64,000 nucleotides of DNA from contig NZ_JAQFIF010000003.1 in NCBI RefSeq assembly GCF_029504395.1, positions 1 to 64,000 on the forward strand, in the 5' to 3' direction. Position 1 is the stretch's first letter, and every line of letters starts with the position of its first letter. Below are positions 1-8,329 of the stretch, piece by piece. This DNA is from Arthrobacter sp. ES3-54 (lineage in GTDB: Bacteria > Actinomycetota > Actinomycetes > Actinomycetales > Micrococcaceae). The notes under the pieces were generated by a model that saw only the letters and a program-made list of their open reading frames with translations, was not told where the DNA came from and searched no databases. The translations under genes and the position numbers were made by a program.

Positions 1-60
1 CCCACCCTCAACCTCGAAACCCCAGCCAGCCGGCTGAACCAGCTGCTGCACGCAGCCTAA
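1..60 (+). CDS. C-terminal end of a probable IS30-type transposase (partial)
   Basis: Frame 1 reads PTLNLETPASRLNQLLHAA and stops with TAA at 58-60. IS30-type transposases commonly end with an RPR-x-L-x-W/L-x-TP-x-x-(R/K)L-x-x-LL motif, and the TP...RLNQLL pattern here matches it. Only 19 residues are visible, so the catalytic DDE core cannot be checked. It could instead be the tail of another integrase-core transposase. Confidence 0.45.
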   Translation, partial: PTLNLETPASRLNQLLHAA

Positions 61-93
61 TCCCCGGCGTTGCTCCCACCAGTTGACTTTGGG
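1..93 (+). mobile_element. Right end of a probable IS30-family insertion sequence
   Basis: The first 60 bases are the last codons of an open frame, followed by a short tail (GGCGTTGC at 66-73, TTGACTTTGGG at 83-93). That tail resembles the terminal inverted repeats I know from actinobacterial IS30 elements (GG-GTTGC-N-ACC-N-TTGA pattern). The left part of the element is outside the window, so neither the other inverted repeat nor a target-site duplication can be seen. The exact right boundary is a guess within about 10 bases. The family assignment is inference. Confidence 0.5.
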
Positions 94-151
94 CGGCGAG
101 TAGCAGCCGTAGGTGATAGCGCAACGGGCGGGTGACGGCTTAAAACGCCGA

Positions 152-177
152 CGCCGGAACTCGCGTGAGTTCCGGCG
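152..177 (-). terminator. Hairpin terminator of the mtl operon
   Basis: An 11-bp perfect stem CGCCGGAACTC/GAGTTCCGGCG with a 4-nt loop lies 22 bases beyond the mtlD stop. Reading leftward it is followed by GCGTTTTAAG, which contains a short U tract. Position, stem strength and U tract agree with an intrinsic terminator for the leftward mtl genes. Confidence 0.75.
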
Positions 178-198
178 CCGGCCCAGCTAGGGCGTTAA

Positions 199-1347
199 TC
201 AGACGACGGCCTTGGCTTCCTCGATGAGGGAGGAGACCGCGGCGAACAGCGGGTGGTCCGCTGCCAGGCCGGTGATCGTCTCCGTGGCCTCGTCCGGAGT
301 GGACGCGGAGAGGATTTTCGCCAGCTCCACGGCCTCGGCGTCGGCCGGATCGTTGAAGCGCAGGGCCGCGGCGATCGCCCCGAGCAGCGCCTCGGGGACA
401 ATTCCGCGCTCGGCCAGCTCGGCAGCGGGGCCGATGAAGCGTTCGTGCCGGCTGAGCTTGCGCAGCGGGGCACGGCCCACCCGGTTGACGGTGTCCGGCA
501 GGTGCGGGTTGGAGAAGCGGCCCAGGATCTTCTCCACGTACGCCTCCTGATCCCCGCGGTTGAAGCCGTGCTTGGCCACCAGCAGCTCCTTGGTTTCGTC
601 CAGGACGGCGCGCACGTCGGCCGCGACGTCCTGATCGGCCATGGCCTCGGAAATCTTGCCCAGGCCGGCCTCGAAACCGAAGTAGGCCGCCGCCGCGTGG
701 CCCGTGTTGACGGTGAACAGCTTCCGTTCGATGTACGGCTCCAGTTCGTCCACGAAGGTCGCGCCCGGGATCACCGGCGCCTGCCCGGTGAACGGGGTGC
801 GGTCGATCACCCACTCATAGAACGTCTCCACCGTGACGTCCAGGCCCTGCCCGGCTTCCTGGTTGGGCACGATCCGGTCCACTGCCGTGTTGGCAAACAC
901 GGCGGCAGCGTCCAGGGACCCGGCGGCCGGATCCCACTGGGCCGCAACTTCGGACTTGAGGATATCGGTCGCGTTGATGGCGTTCTCACACGCCATCACC
1001 TGCAGCGGCGCCAGCCCGGGGGCGCGGGCCGCGATCCCCTTGGCGATCACAGGCGCCACAAACTTCAGGATGTGCGGCCCGACGGCGGTGGTGACGATGT
1101 CAGCCGTCGCGATTTCCGCGACAACGTCGGCTTCCTGGGTGCCGGAGTTCAGCGCACGGAAGTTGTCGATGGTGCGGACGGCGGGGTTCTCTCCCACTTC
1201 GTGGACCTGGTAGCTGTCCGCCGCGGCCAGCTGGGTGATGAGGGCGTCCGCGACGTCGGCGAACACCACCTCATACCCGGCCTCGTGCAGCAGCAGGCCC
1301 ACGAATCCGCGCCCGATGTTTCCGGCTCCGAAATGAACAGCCTTCAC
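199..1347 (-). CDS. mtlD: Mannitol-1-phosphate 5-dehydrogenase
   Basis: This enzyme oxidises mannitol 1-phosphate, the product of MtlA, to fructose 6-phosphate with NAD+ in the cytoplasm. The 382-residue protein has the usual family length. It opens with the Rossmann dinucleotide motif GAGNIGRGFVG (about residues 7-17), and the signature LFTVNTGHAAAAYFG lies in the catalytic region near residue 180. The start is GTG, overlapping the mtlA stop by one base (TAGTG), so translation is probably coupled to mtlA. It is the last gene of the leftward TetR-mtlA-mtlD run and is followed by a strong hairpin. Family identity is clear. Confidence 0.95.
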   Translation of the reverse strand: MKAVHFGAGNIGRGFVGLLLHEAGYEVVFADVADALITQLAAADSYQVHEVGENPAVRTIDNFRALNSGTQEADVVAEIATADIVTTAVGPHILKFVAPVIAKGIAARAPGLAPLQVMACENAINATDILKSEVAAQWDPAAGSLDAAAVFANTAVDRIVPNQEAGQGLDVTVETFYEWVIDRTPFTGQAPVIPGATFVDELEPYIERKLFTVNTGHAAAAYFGFEAGLGKISEAMADQDVAADVRAVLDETKELLVAKHGFNRGDQEAYVEKILGRFSNPHLPDTVNRVGRAPLRKLSRHERFIGPAAELAERGIVPEALLGAIAAALRFNDPADAEAVELAKILSASTPDEATETITGLAADHPLFAAVSSLIEEAKAVV

Positions 1348-3326
1348 TAGGAGTTGACCTTTCCGAACAGGGCCAGCACTTCGTCAACCGTGGTGGCTGC
1401 CTCGAGCTGGGCCACCTGGGCCTTGTTGGTGAAGACCTTGGCAATCGAGGACAGGATGTGCAGGTGTTCGTTGTTGACGCCGGCCACGCCGACCACGAAC
1501 TTCACTTCCTTGCCGTTCCAGTCGATGCCGTTCGGGTAGCGGATCACCGATACCGCGGACTTCATGATGTGGTCCTTCGCGGCGTTGGTGCCGTGCGGGA
1601 TGGCGAGGAAGCTGCCCATGTAGGTGGAGACGGATTCCTCGCGTTCGTGCATGGCGTCAATGTAGCCGGAGTCGACGGCGCCGCGGTCCAGCAGCAGCTG
1701 TCCGGCCTCATCGATCGCGGCGTCCCGCGTGGTGGCGGTGCCGTTGAGGATGACGCTTTCGGCCACCAGGATGCCTGCGGGACCCGTCTCGGCGTCCGGC
1801 TCGGCCTCCGCGGGGGCCACCGGGGTGCCGACGGCGGCCGCGGCAGCAGTGCCGGCGTCCGTCGTGTCTGCTTCCGTGTTGCTTGCCTCGACCAACTCCA
1901 CGATCTCGTCGTATCGCGGGCTGTTCATGAAGTTGTCCACGGAGACATGCACGGCGCTGGCGGTCGCGGGCTTGGCCCGCTCGGCCAGGTCCTGGTGGGT
2001 GATGACGACGTCGTACGTGTCGGTGAGGTTGGCGATGGCGGAGTTCGTGACCTTGACGTCCGGGAAACCGGCGGCCTTGATCTTGTTGCGGAGCACCGAG
2101 GCGCCCATCGCGCTGGAGCCCATGCCGGCGTCGCACGCAAAGACGATGTTCTTGATCGGGGTCGCGAGGACAGCGACGCCGCTGGCACCCACGCCCTCAC
2201 CGATCAGGGCCGCGGAAACCGAGCTCTTCTTGCCCTTCAGAGCCTCCATCCGGTGCGTGGCCTGGTCGAGGTCGTCTTCTGCGGGCGCCTTGCTGGCCTT
2301 CAAGATCACCGAAGCGATGAGGAAGGAAACCGTGGTGGCGAACAGAACGGAGAGCGTCACGCCGACGTAGCTGTCGCGTGCCGTTGAGGCGTAGACCGCG
2401 ATGATGCTGCCCGGGGCGGCCGGGGACCGGAGTCCGGCGCCGGTGACCACGAGCGTGAAGATACCGGTCATGCCGCCGCCGATTGCGGCGAAGATCGTCA
2501 TCGGCTTCATCAGGACGTACGGGAAGTAGATCTCATGGATGCCGCCGACGAACTGGATCACTGCCGCGCCCGGCGCGGACGCCTTGGCCAGACCCTTGCC
2601 GAAGATTGAAAAGGCGAGCAGGATGCCGAAGCCCGGACCGGGGTTGGCTTCGAGCAGGAACAGGATGGACTTGCCCTGCTCGAGCGCCTGCTGCGTGCCC
2701 AGCGGGGTGAGGATGCCGTGGTTGACGGCGTTGTTGAGGAACAGGACCTTCGCGGGCTCGATGAAGATGCTCGTGAACGGCAACAGGCCGTTGAGGACGA
2801 GGAATTCGACCACGGCGCTGGCGCCATTGCTGAATGCCTTCACGATGGGGCCGACCACCAGCATGCCGACGACCGCCATGGCGGCGGCCAGGATGCCTGC
2901 CGAGAAGTTGTCGATCAGCATTTCGAAGCCGGGCTTGACGCGGCCTTCCCAGATCTTGTCCGCCTTCATCATGAGCCAGGCCGTGAGCGGGCCAAGGATC
3001 ATGGCGCCGATGAACATCGGGATGTCCGTACCGACGATGACGCCCATGGTGGCCACGGCACCCACCACGCCGCCGCGCACGCCGTAGACCATCCGGCCGC
3101 CGGTGTAGCCGATCAGGAGTGGGAGCATGTAGGTGATCATCGGCCCGACAAGCTTGCCGAGCTCCGCATTGGGGAAGAAGCCCGCCGGGATGAAGAGCGC
3201 CGTGATGAAGCCCCAGGCGATGAAGGCGCCGATGTTGGGCATGATCATTCCGGACAGGAACGTCCCGAATTTCTGAACGTGTACCCGCACGCTGGTCTTT
3301 GGTTTCGCAACTGTCTCTGTTGCCAT
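1347..3326 (-). CDS. mtlA: PTS mannitol transporter, fused EIICBA
   Basis: Imports mannitol and phosphorylates it to mannitol 1-phosphate. The 659-residue protein carries three domains. A hydrophobic IIC channel occupies about residues 15-345. The IIB domain has its phospho-cysteine at about Cys398 in FACDAGMGSSAMG. The C-terminal IIA domain has its phospho-histidine at about His578 in AIPHGT. An Ala/Glu/Pro-rich linker (about 475-510) separates IIB from IIA. The order matches E. coli MtlA (637 aa) with a longer linker. It needs Enzyme I, encoded divergently at 4298, and HPr, which is not in this window. Only 58 bases separate it from the upstream TetR gene, so the two may be cotranscribed. 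Confidence 0.95.
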   Translation of the reverse strand: MATETVAKPKTSVRVHVQKFGTFLSGMIMPNIGAFIAWGFITALFIPAGFFPNAELGKLVGPMITYMLPLLIGYTGGRMVYGVRGGVVGAVATMGVIVGTDIPMFIGAMILGPLTAWLMMKADKIWEGRVKPGFEMLIDNFSAGILAAAMAVVGMLVVGPIVKAFSNGASAVVEFLVLNGLLPFTSIFIEPAKVLFLNNAVNHGILTPLGTQQALEQGKSILFLLEANPGPGFGILLAFSIFGKGLAKASAPGAAVIQFVGGIHEIYFPYVLMKPMTIFAAIGGGMTGIFTLVVTGAGLRSPAAPGSIIAVYASTARDSYVGVTLSVLFATTVSFLIASVILKASKAPAEDDLDQATHRMEALKGKKSSVSAALIGEGVGASGVAVLATPIKNIVFACDAGMGSSAMGASVLRNKIKAAGFPDVKVTNSAIANLTDTYDVVITHQDLAERAKPATASAVHVSVDNFMNSPRYDEIVELVEASNTEADTTDAGTAAAAAVGTPVAPAEAEPDAETGPAGILVAESVILNGTATTRDAAIDEAGQLLLDRGAVDSGYIDAMHEREESVSTYMGSFLAIPHGTNAAKDHIMKSAVSVIRYPNGIDWNGKEVKFVVGVAGVNNEHLHILSSIAKVFTNKAQVAQLEAATTVDEVLALFGKVNS

Positions 3327-3384
3327 GTCTGTTCCTAACCGTCGTTCCCGCTGCTTTGCAGGATGGTCCGATAATTTCGCCGAG

Positions 3385-4113
3385 CTAGCTGGTGGAGCTG
3401 TTGGAGATCCGGTGGAGCCATTCGAGGAAGAGCTTGAGTTCCGAGCTGGAGAGCTGGTCCGAGTGGGACGCCTGGAGTGCTGCGTTCAATGCAATGGCCG
3501 CCACAACCACTGAGGATTTCCCGCTGTCAACAGAACCGTTGTCCCGGGCCTGCTCGGTGGAAACCGCAAAGATCATGGCGTCGCGGGTCATGGCGGAGAG
3601 CTCGAGGTTCCGCTCCGGTACCTTTTCCGCGATCAGCATGAGGGTCACGCCCACGTTGGCCGCCAGGATGGACCGGGCCGCCTCCTTGGGCGGGACGTTG
3701 AGCTGGCCGGAGACCGCCGCCTTGTTGAGCATCTCCTCCATGAGGGCCTCGGCATCAGCGACGATCGCCGGACGGCTCTCAGGGCGGATATTGCCAAACA
3801 TGACGAGGTACAGTTCCGGCTGTTTCAGCCCGAACTGGACATGGTTGTCCCACATCCTGCGGATATCCTCCAGCGGTTGGCCAGAGGGCGCGAAGTCACG
3901 TTCGCCCGCGACATATTCGTCAAAACCTGCTGCGACGACGGCGTCGAACAGCCCCTCCTTGTCACCAAAGTGGTGGTAGAGGGTCGGTGCCGTAACACCG
4001 GCCAGCTGTGTGATCTGGCGGGTCGAGACTGCGGATCCGCCCGAGTTGGCCAGCAGCTCGGCGGCCGCTCGCAGCAGCCGGGCCTTGGGTGGTAGCTGGC
4101 CATCGATACTCAT
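3385..4113 (-). CDS. TetR/AcrR-family transcriptional regulator, probable mtl/ptsI regulator
   Basis: A 242-residue one-component regulator. The N-terminal helix-turn-helix runs about residues 28-52 (VSTRQITQLAGVTAPTLYHHFGDKEGLF), and the C-terminal ligand domain resembles the TetR_C_33-like class. It is the first gene of the leftward run into mtlA and mtlD and is divergent from ptsI. Its ATG lies 7 nt after a TAGGGT box (4121-4126), which suggests a leaderless transcript. A perfect dyad TATAGC-AAC-GCTATA sits just upstream at 4132-4146. I infer autoregulation and control of the mannitol PTS; the inducer is unknown. Mannitol operons are more often run by MtlR-type regulators, so this arrangement is less usual. 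Confidence 0.85.
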   Translation of the reverse strand: MSIDGQLPPKARLLRAAAELLANSGGSAVSTRQITQLAGVTAPTLYHHFGDKEGLFDAVVAAGFDEYVAGERDFAPSGQPLEDIRRMWDNHVQFGLKQPELYLVMFGNIRPESRPAIVADAEALMEEMLNKAAVSGQLNVPPKEAARSILAANVGVTLMLIAEKVPERNLELSAMTRDAMIFAVSTEQARDNGSVDSGKSSVVVAAIALNAALQASHSDQLSSSELKLFLEWLHRISNSSTS

Positions 4114-4120
4114 AACCGCT

Positions 4121-4146
4121 ACCCTAGCACCTATAGCAACGCTATA
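4121..4146 (-). promoter_or_regulatory. TetR-gene promoter and 15-bp operator-like dyad
   Basis: TAGGGT (leftward, 4121-4126) ends 7 nt before the TetR ATG at 4113. The dyad TATAGC-N3-GCTATA at 4132-4146 occupies the spacer/-35 region of that promoter and lies 152 bases upstream of ptsI. The dyad is perfect. Its role as the operator of the adjacent TetR protein is inference from position. Confidence 0.55.
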
Positions 4147-4297
4147 TGAACTGCATCACATACAATTTTTGCAGGTGCCGTGACCCGCCCGTTGACGTAG
4201 CCGTCAGCCGCAGGCACAAATGATCAGCAGGGTCAGCGCGGCACCTGGTTTACCGCCTTAGTGGCCACTGGCCTACGACAGAGAATGAGGACCTTCA

Positions 4298-5983
4298 GTG
4301 CAGAACTTCCCAGGAGTAGGCGTTAGCCCCGGACGCATCATCGGCACCATCCGCCAGATGCCCAAACCGATCAGCGAACCGCCCGCCGGAGAACAGCTTC
4401 CCGCCGGCGTCACAGCAGAAGACGCGACGGCGGCACTGAAGGCCGCGGCTAAATCCGTCCACGACGAACTCAAGGCCCGCTCCGAGACCGTCACCGGCGA
4501 CGGCAAGGCCGTCCTCGAGGCCACGGCCCTCATGGCCACCGACACGATGCTGCTCAAATCCGCCGCCAAGCTGATCGGCCGCGGCGCGTCCGGGCAGCGG
4601 GCGATCTGGGAGGCTGGCGCCTCCGTCTCGGAAATGCTGCACAACCTCGGCGGCTACATGGCCGAGCGCGCCACGGACGTCCTGGATGTCCGGTCCCGGA
4701 TCGTGGCGGAACTGCGCGGGGTTCCCGCGCCGGGCATTCCCGTGTCCTCCACTCCGTTCATCCTCGTCGCCGAGGATCTGGCCCCCGCCGATACTGCCAC
4801 CCTGGATCCGGAAAAGGTCCTGGCCCTGGTCACAGCCGGCGGCGGGCCGCAGTCGCACACGGCGATCATCGCCCGCTCGCTCGGCCTGCCGGCGGTGGTC
4901 GCCGCCGTCGGGGTCGACGAGCTCGCCGATGGCACCGAGGTGTATGTGGACGGCGCGGCCGGCTTCATCACCGCGAACCCGGATGAGTCCCAGCGCGCGG
5001 CAGCAGCCCACTGGGCCGCCACGGCGTCGCTGTTGGCCGCCTTTGACGGGACGGGCACGACGTCGGACGGCCACCTCGTGCCGCTCCTCGCCAACGTCGG
5101 CGGCGCCAAGGACGCCGTGGCCGCAGCCGGCCTGAACGCCCAGGGCGTGGGGCTGTTCCGGACCGAGTTCTGTTTCCTCGAGCGGGACACCGAACCGACC
5201 GTGGAAGAACAGGCTGCCGCCTACCAGGGCGTCTTCGACGCCTTCCCGGGCAAGAAGGTAGTGCTCCGCACGCTCGACGCCGGCGCGGACAAGCCGCTGC
5301 CGTTCCTGACCGACGCCACCGAGCCCAACCCCGCCCTGGGCGTCCGCGGCTACCGGACAGATTTCACCACGCCGGGGGTCCTGGAGCGCCAGCTGCAGGC
5401 AATCGCCCTGGCCGAGAAGGCATCCGAGGCCGACGTCTGGGTGATGGCCCCGATGATTTCCACCGCGGAGGAGGCGGCCCGTTTTGCCTCGCTCTGCGCC
5501 ACGGCAGGGATCAAGACCCCCGGCGTCATGGTGGAGGTCCCGTCCGCCGCCCTGACGGCAGAGGCCATCCTCCGCGAAGTCGGCTTCGCAAGCCTGGGCA
5601 CCAACGACCTCACCCAGTACGCCATGGCCGCCGACCGCCAGCTCGGCCCGCTGGCCGCCCTGAACACCCCCTGGCAGCCGGCCGTACTGCGGCTCGTGGG
5701 CCTGACGGTAGAGGGTTCGGCCGCCGAGGGGCACAACAAGCCGGTCGGCGTGTGTGGCGAGGCCGCCGCGGACCCGGCCCTCGCCGTCGTCCTCACGGGG
5801 CTGGGCGTCACCACCCTGTCCATGACGGCGCGTTCCATCGCGGCCGTCGCCGCCGTGCTGAAGACTGTCACCCTGGCCGAAGCGCAGGAGCTGGCCAAGC
5901 TGGCCTTGTCCGCGCCGAGCGCAACTGAGGCCCGGGCCTGGGTCCGGGCAAAACTGCCGGTTCTGGAGGACCTTGGGCTGTAA
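4298..5983 (+). CDS. ptsI: Phosphoenolpyruvate-protein phosphotransferase, PTS Enzyme I
   Basis: The first PTS phosphotransferase, transferring phosphate from PEP to HPr in the cytoplasm. The 561 residues match the usual length (about 570). The phospho-histidine is about His187 in GGGPQSHTAIIARS, followed by the PEP-utilising TIM-barrel domain. The conserved active-site cysteine is about Cys486 in GVCGEAAADP. The start is GTG with GAGG about 9 nt upstream. It faces away from the TetR-mtlAD genes, so one intergenic region may set both the general and the mannitol-specific parts of the PTS. No ptsH follows it, which is notable because ptsH and ptsI are often adjacent. Confidence 0.95.
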   Translation: MQNFPGVGVSPGRIIGTIRQMPKPISEPPAGEQLPAGVTAEDATAALKAAAKSVHDELKARSETVTGDGKAVLEATALMATDTMLLKSAAKLIGRGASGQRAIWEAGASVSEMLHNLGGYMAERATDVLDVRSRIVAELRGVPAPGIPVSSTPFILVAEDLAPADTATLDPEKVLALVTAGGGPQSHTAIIARSLGLPAVVAAVGVDELADGTEVYVDGAAGFITANPDESQRAAAAHWAATASLLAAFDGTGTTSDGHLVPLLANVGGAKDAVAAAGLNAQGVGLFRTEFCFLERDTEPTVEEQAAAYQGVFDAFPGKKVVLRTLDAGADKPLPFLTDATEPNPALGVRGYRTDFTTPGVLERQLQAIALAEKASEADVWVMAPMISTAEEAARFASLCATAGIKTPGVMVEVPSAALTAEAILREVGFASLGTNDLTQYAMAADRQLGPLAALNTPWQPAVLRLVGLTVEGSAAEGHNKPVGVCGEAAADPALAVVLTGLGVTTLSMTARSIAAVAAVLKTVTLAEAQELAKLALSAPSATEARAWVRAKLPVLEDLGL

Positions 5984-5995
5984 CCGCGCGGCAGC

Positions 5996-6025
5996 CGGTG
6001 GGCCCGCAGTCGGTGGGCCCGTCGG
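5996..6025 (+). repeat. 15-bp tandem duplication downstream of ptsI
   Basis: CGGTGGGCCCGCAGT (5996-6010) is followed directly by CGGTGGGCCCGTCGG (6011-6025), with 12 of 15 positions identical. It fills most of the gap between ptsI and the next gene. No function is evident. Confidence 0.6.
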
Positions 6026-6076
6026 CCGGACCACCGACAGGCCCTTCCGCTGCGCCGGTGCCGCTAGGATGCACTC

Positions 6077-6496
6077 ATGGCACTGATAGCTCCCCGTGTG
6101 ACGGCCGGCCTCCCGGCCGAGGACGCGCAAAAACTCCGGTACGCCCTCGACGGCAGTGACGACATCACGGTGTTCGTCGACGGCACCGTCCACCGGCTGC
6201 CGCCCGCGGCGCGGGACGCCGTCGTCGACTTGCTGGGCCGCTTCAGCCGCGGCGAGGCCGTTACCGTCAGCAGCGTCGAGGAGATGCTGACGACGTCCCG
6301 GGCCGCGGAACTTGCGGGGATTTCGCACACGTACCTGCGGAACATGACCGACCGCGGCGAGATCCCGGTCGAATACCGCGGAACGCACCGACGGATCCGG
6401 CTGGCCGACATCATGGCCTGGCTCGAGACGCAGAAGAAGAACGGCATGGGCACCGCGTCGCCGGCTGGCGAGGACGACGAGGGTACCGGTGTTTAG
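6077..6496 (+). CDS. Excisionase-family (MerR-like) DNA-binding protein, antitoxin-like
   Basis: A 139-residue protein. Its C-terminal half (about 75-120) contains a winged-helix excisionase-type domain, with TSRAAELAGISHTYLRNM as the recognition region and GTHRRIRLADIMAWLE as the wing. The N-terminal half (VFVDGTVHRLPPAARDAVVDLL) matches what I know of actinobacterial antitoxins that sit next to PIN-domain RNase toxins. No PIN gene follows here, so it looks like an orphan. The ATG lies 6 nt after TAGGAT (6065-6070), indicating a leaderless transcript. The fold is secure; the biological role is not. Confidence 0.75.
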   Translation: MALIAPRVTAGLPAEDAQKLRYALDGSDDITVFVDGTVHRLPPAARDAVVDLLGRFSRGEAVTVSSVEEMLTTSRAAELAGISHTYLRNMTDRGEIPVEYRGTHRRIRLADIMAWLETQKKNGMGTASPAGEDDEGTGV

Positions 6497-6502
6497 TGAA
6501 GA

Positions 6503-6532
6503 GACGCTTCATGAAGGGATGCTTCATGAAGC
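6503..6532 (+). repeat. Two tandem 15-bp units, each a GCTTCATGAAG dyad
   Basis: GACGCTTCATGAAGG (6503-6517) and GATGCTTCATGAAGC (6518-6532) differ at two positions. The second contains a perfect 12-bp palindrome GCTTCATGAAGC. They lie just after the stop of the excisionase-like gene and about 70 bases upstream of the small membrane-protein gene. They could be tandem operator sites or a micro-duplication. Confidence 0.6.
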
Positions 6533-6603
6533 AGTGATAAGGATCAAGCAACGATCCCGCTCCTGCGCGGAAACGCTGATATCGCGCGGGTTACGCTTGA
6601 ATT

Positions 6604-6855
6604 GTGGGTAAATTCAGAGGGTGGCACATCGTGGCAGGCATCGCCGCCATGCTGCTCGCTGGCATCTTCGGAACCGCGATGGGCCTGAACATCACCGCCA
6701 CTTATTTGGCCAGCGGCGTCGCTTTCGTTGCGGTCTCACTCTGGGTGGACAGCCGGATTTCCCGCCGCCGGAGCGCCGTCCGCCATCCCGGTCCCGATGC
6801 CGGTCAGGACGCGAAACTGGCCCTCGACGCGGATTCCTCCAAGCACGAGGGCTAA
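6604..6855 (+). CDS. Small membrane protein, function unknown
   Basis: An 83-residue protein with two predicted membrane segments at about residues 8-27 and 30-48. A charged cytoplasmic-like tail follows, containing RISRRR. The start is GTG, 6 nt after TACGCT (6592-6597) with no Shine-Dalgarno sequence, so a leaderless mRNA is likely. It is 107 bases after the excisionase-like gene and converges on the PucR gene with only a 9-base gap. I do not recognise the family. Confidence 0.65.
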   Translation: MGKFRGWHIVAGIAAMLLAGIFGTAMGLNITATYLASGVAFVAVSLWVDSRISRRRSAVRHPGPDAGQDAKLALDADSSKHEG

Positions 6856-6864
6856 AGCGCGCCG

Positions 6865-8085
6865 CTAGATTCTGGGCCGGCCCGCCCAGCGCCGCGCCTT
6901 GAGCGCAGCATGCAGTTCCAGCCGCACCATTCCCTTCAGCGGATCCACGCCCAGCAGCTGGCGGATCCGGCCGAGCCGGTTGTAGATGCTGCTCCGGTGC
7001 AGGTGCAGCTTGGCCGCGACTTCCTGGACCGAGCCGTCGTTGTCGTAGAACAGCTCCAGCACGGGCAGCAGTTCGCGGTTGCGGTCATGATCCTCGAGCA
7101 TGCGGAAATACACGGATCCCGCGTCCGCCCAGGCCCCCGCCCCGCCGCCGGCCGAGGCCAGGAGCTGGTAGACGCCGGTGGCCCGGCAGTCGACGAGCTC
7201 GCCCAGCTGCGGGTCCACTGCCGCAGCCTGGGCCGCCTGCCGTGACTGCCGGTAGGCCTCGGCGAGTTCCCGCGGCTTGGCAAATCCCTCGCTAGTGCCC
7301 AGGATGATCCGCCGGACGGTGCGCCCGGAGCGTTTGGCGAGTTCCAGTTGGTAGTGCACCAGAACCTGGGCGTGGTCCGCGCGTCCCGTGGATTCCTTGA
7401 AGAGGACCACCGCGTGGGTCTCCGTGCCGGCGCTGAACAGGGCCGCGTCCACCCCGATGGTCGCCTGGAGTGCCGCGGAGCGGTGAATAAGGGTGTCGGC
7501 GATGGGGTCCGAGCCGCCGGCCCAGCCATCGGCGTCCAGGACGGTCACCAACTGCCAGGGCCCCTTGCCCTGGACCTCTTTCCAGCCCGCCACGGCCGCC
7601 GCCGCGTTGGCCTCGCCGACGCAGGCGGCCAGGAACTCCTGCTCACGGCGGCGGCGGAACTCGGACTCGGCCGTGTTGGAATCGAGTAGCAGGGAGGACA
7701 GCTGCTCCAGCTCCGGCGCCACGTCCTGCAGTTGGGCCAGGACGGCCGCGGCGCTCGGTTCCTCGGCGTCGAGCTGGACCCAGAGGTACCCCACCCGGAA
7801 GCCGCGCACCAACAGCGGCACGCACACACGGCCCAGCATGCCGAGATCCTCGTTGGCCGGCACCACCACCGGCCGGACCGCCGTCGCAATCCCGTGGGAG
7901 AGCTGCCACGCGATGACGTCCACGGGGACCCGCTTGCTAAGCAGGAAGTTCACCCGGACACGGTCCGCATGCGATTGGTTGGAGCTGTAGGCCAGGAGCA
8001 AACCGTCGAGGTCCTCGAGGGAGAGGCCGCGGCCCAGCCGCTGCGCCACCTGCTCCACGAGCTGCTCCACGTCCTGCTGCTGCAT
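6865..8085 (-). CDS. PucR/CdaR-family transcriptional regulator, probable regulator of ald
   Basis: A 406-residue protein with an N-terminal sensory region, a GGDEF-like CdaR middle region and the C-terminal PucR helix-turn-helix (HTH_30) at about residues 345-390, including VAAKLHLHRSSIYNRLGRI. It is divergent from alanine dehydrogenase across 244 bases, the arrangement in which mycobacterial AldR-type and actinobacterial PucR-type regulators activate ald. Control of ald is inferred from neighbourhood. The ATG is 6 nt after TAGTCT (8092-8097, leftward), a leaderless configuration. Confidence 0.85.
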   Translation of the reverse strand: MQQQDVEQLVEQVAQRLGRGLSLEDLDGLLLAYSSNQSHADRVRVNFLLSKRVPVDVIAWQLSHGIATAVRPVVVPANEDLGMLGRVCVPLLVRGFRVGYLWVQLDAEEPSAAAVLAQLQDVAPELEQLSSLLLDSNTAESEFRRRREQEFLAACVGEANAAAAVAGWKEVQGKGPWQLVTVLDADGWAGGSDPIADTLIHRSAALQATIGVDAALFSAGTETHAVVLFKESTGRADHAQVLVHYQLELAKRSGRTVRRIILGTSEGFAKPRELAEAYRQSRQAAQAAAVDPQLGELVDCRATGVYQLLASAGGGAGAWADAGSVYFRMLEDHDRNRELLPVLELFYDNDGSVQEVAAKLHLHRSSIYNRLGRIRQLLGVDPLKGMVRLELHAALKARRWAGRPRI

Positions 8086-8329
8086 CCTGCCAGACTACTG
8101 CCCCGGCCCGCCGCGCTGCGAATGCATCCGCGACGGACACGAGCCGACACCTGACGCCCGCTCCCTCGACAAATGTCTATCGCCGGATTTGAAAAACCCC
8201 GGAATGACGCGGCCGGCGCCCAGCGGCCGGCAGCGGGACCTGTCGCGTGCCTCACAGCGGGATTTATTCTGGAAGTACGAATCCCCCGCTCACCCAGGCC
8301 CAAAGGCCAACACCCACTGGAGCAAATAA

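Noticed and set aside
4295-6388. 697-codon open frame opposite ptsI
   Set aside because: It lies antisense to a full-length, motif-complete Enzyme I. Its composition is the Gly/Arg-rich pattern produced by the reverse frame of high-GC codons.
6077-6855. Classical PIN-domain toxin-antitoxin pair
   Set aside because: The downstream gene encodes an 83-residue membrane protein with no PIN acidic residues.
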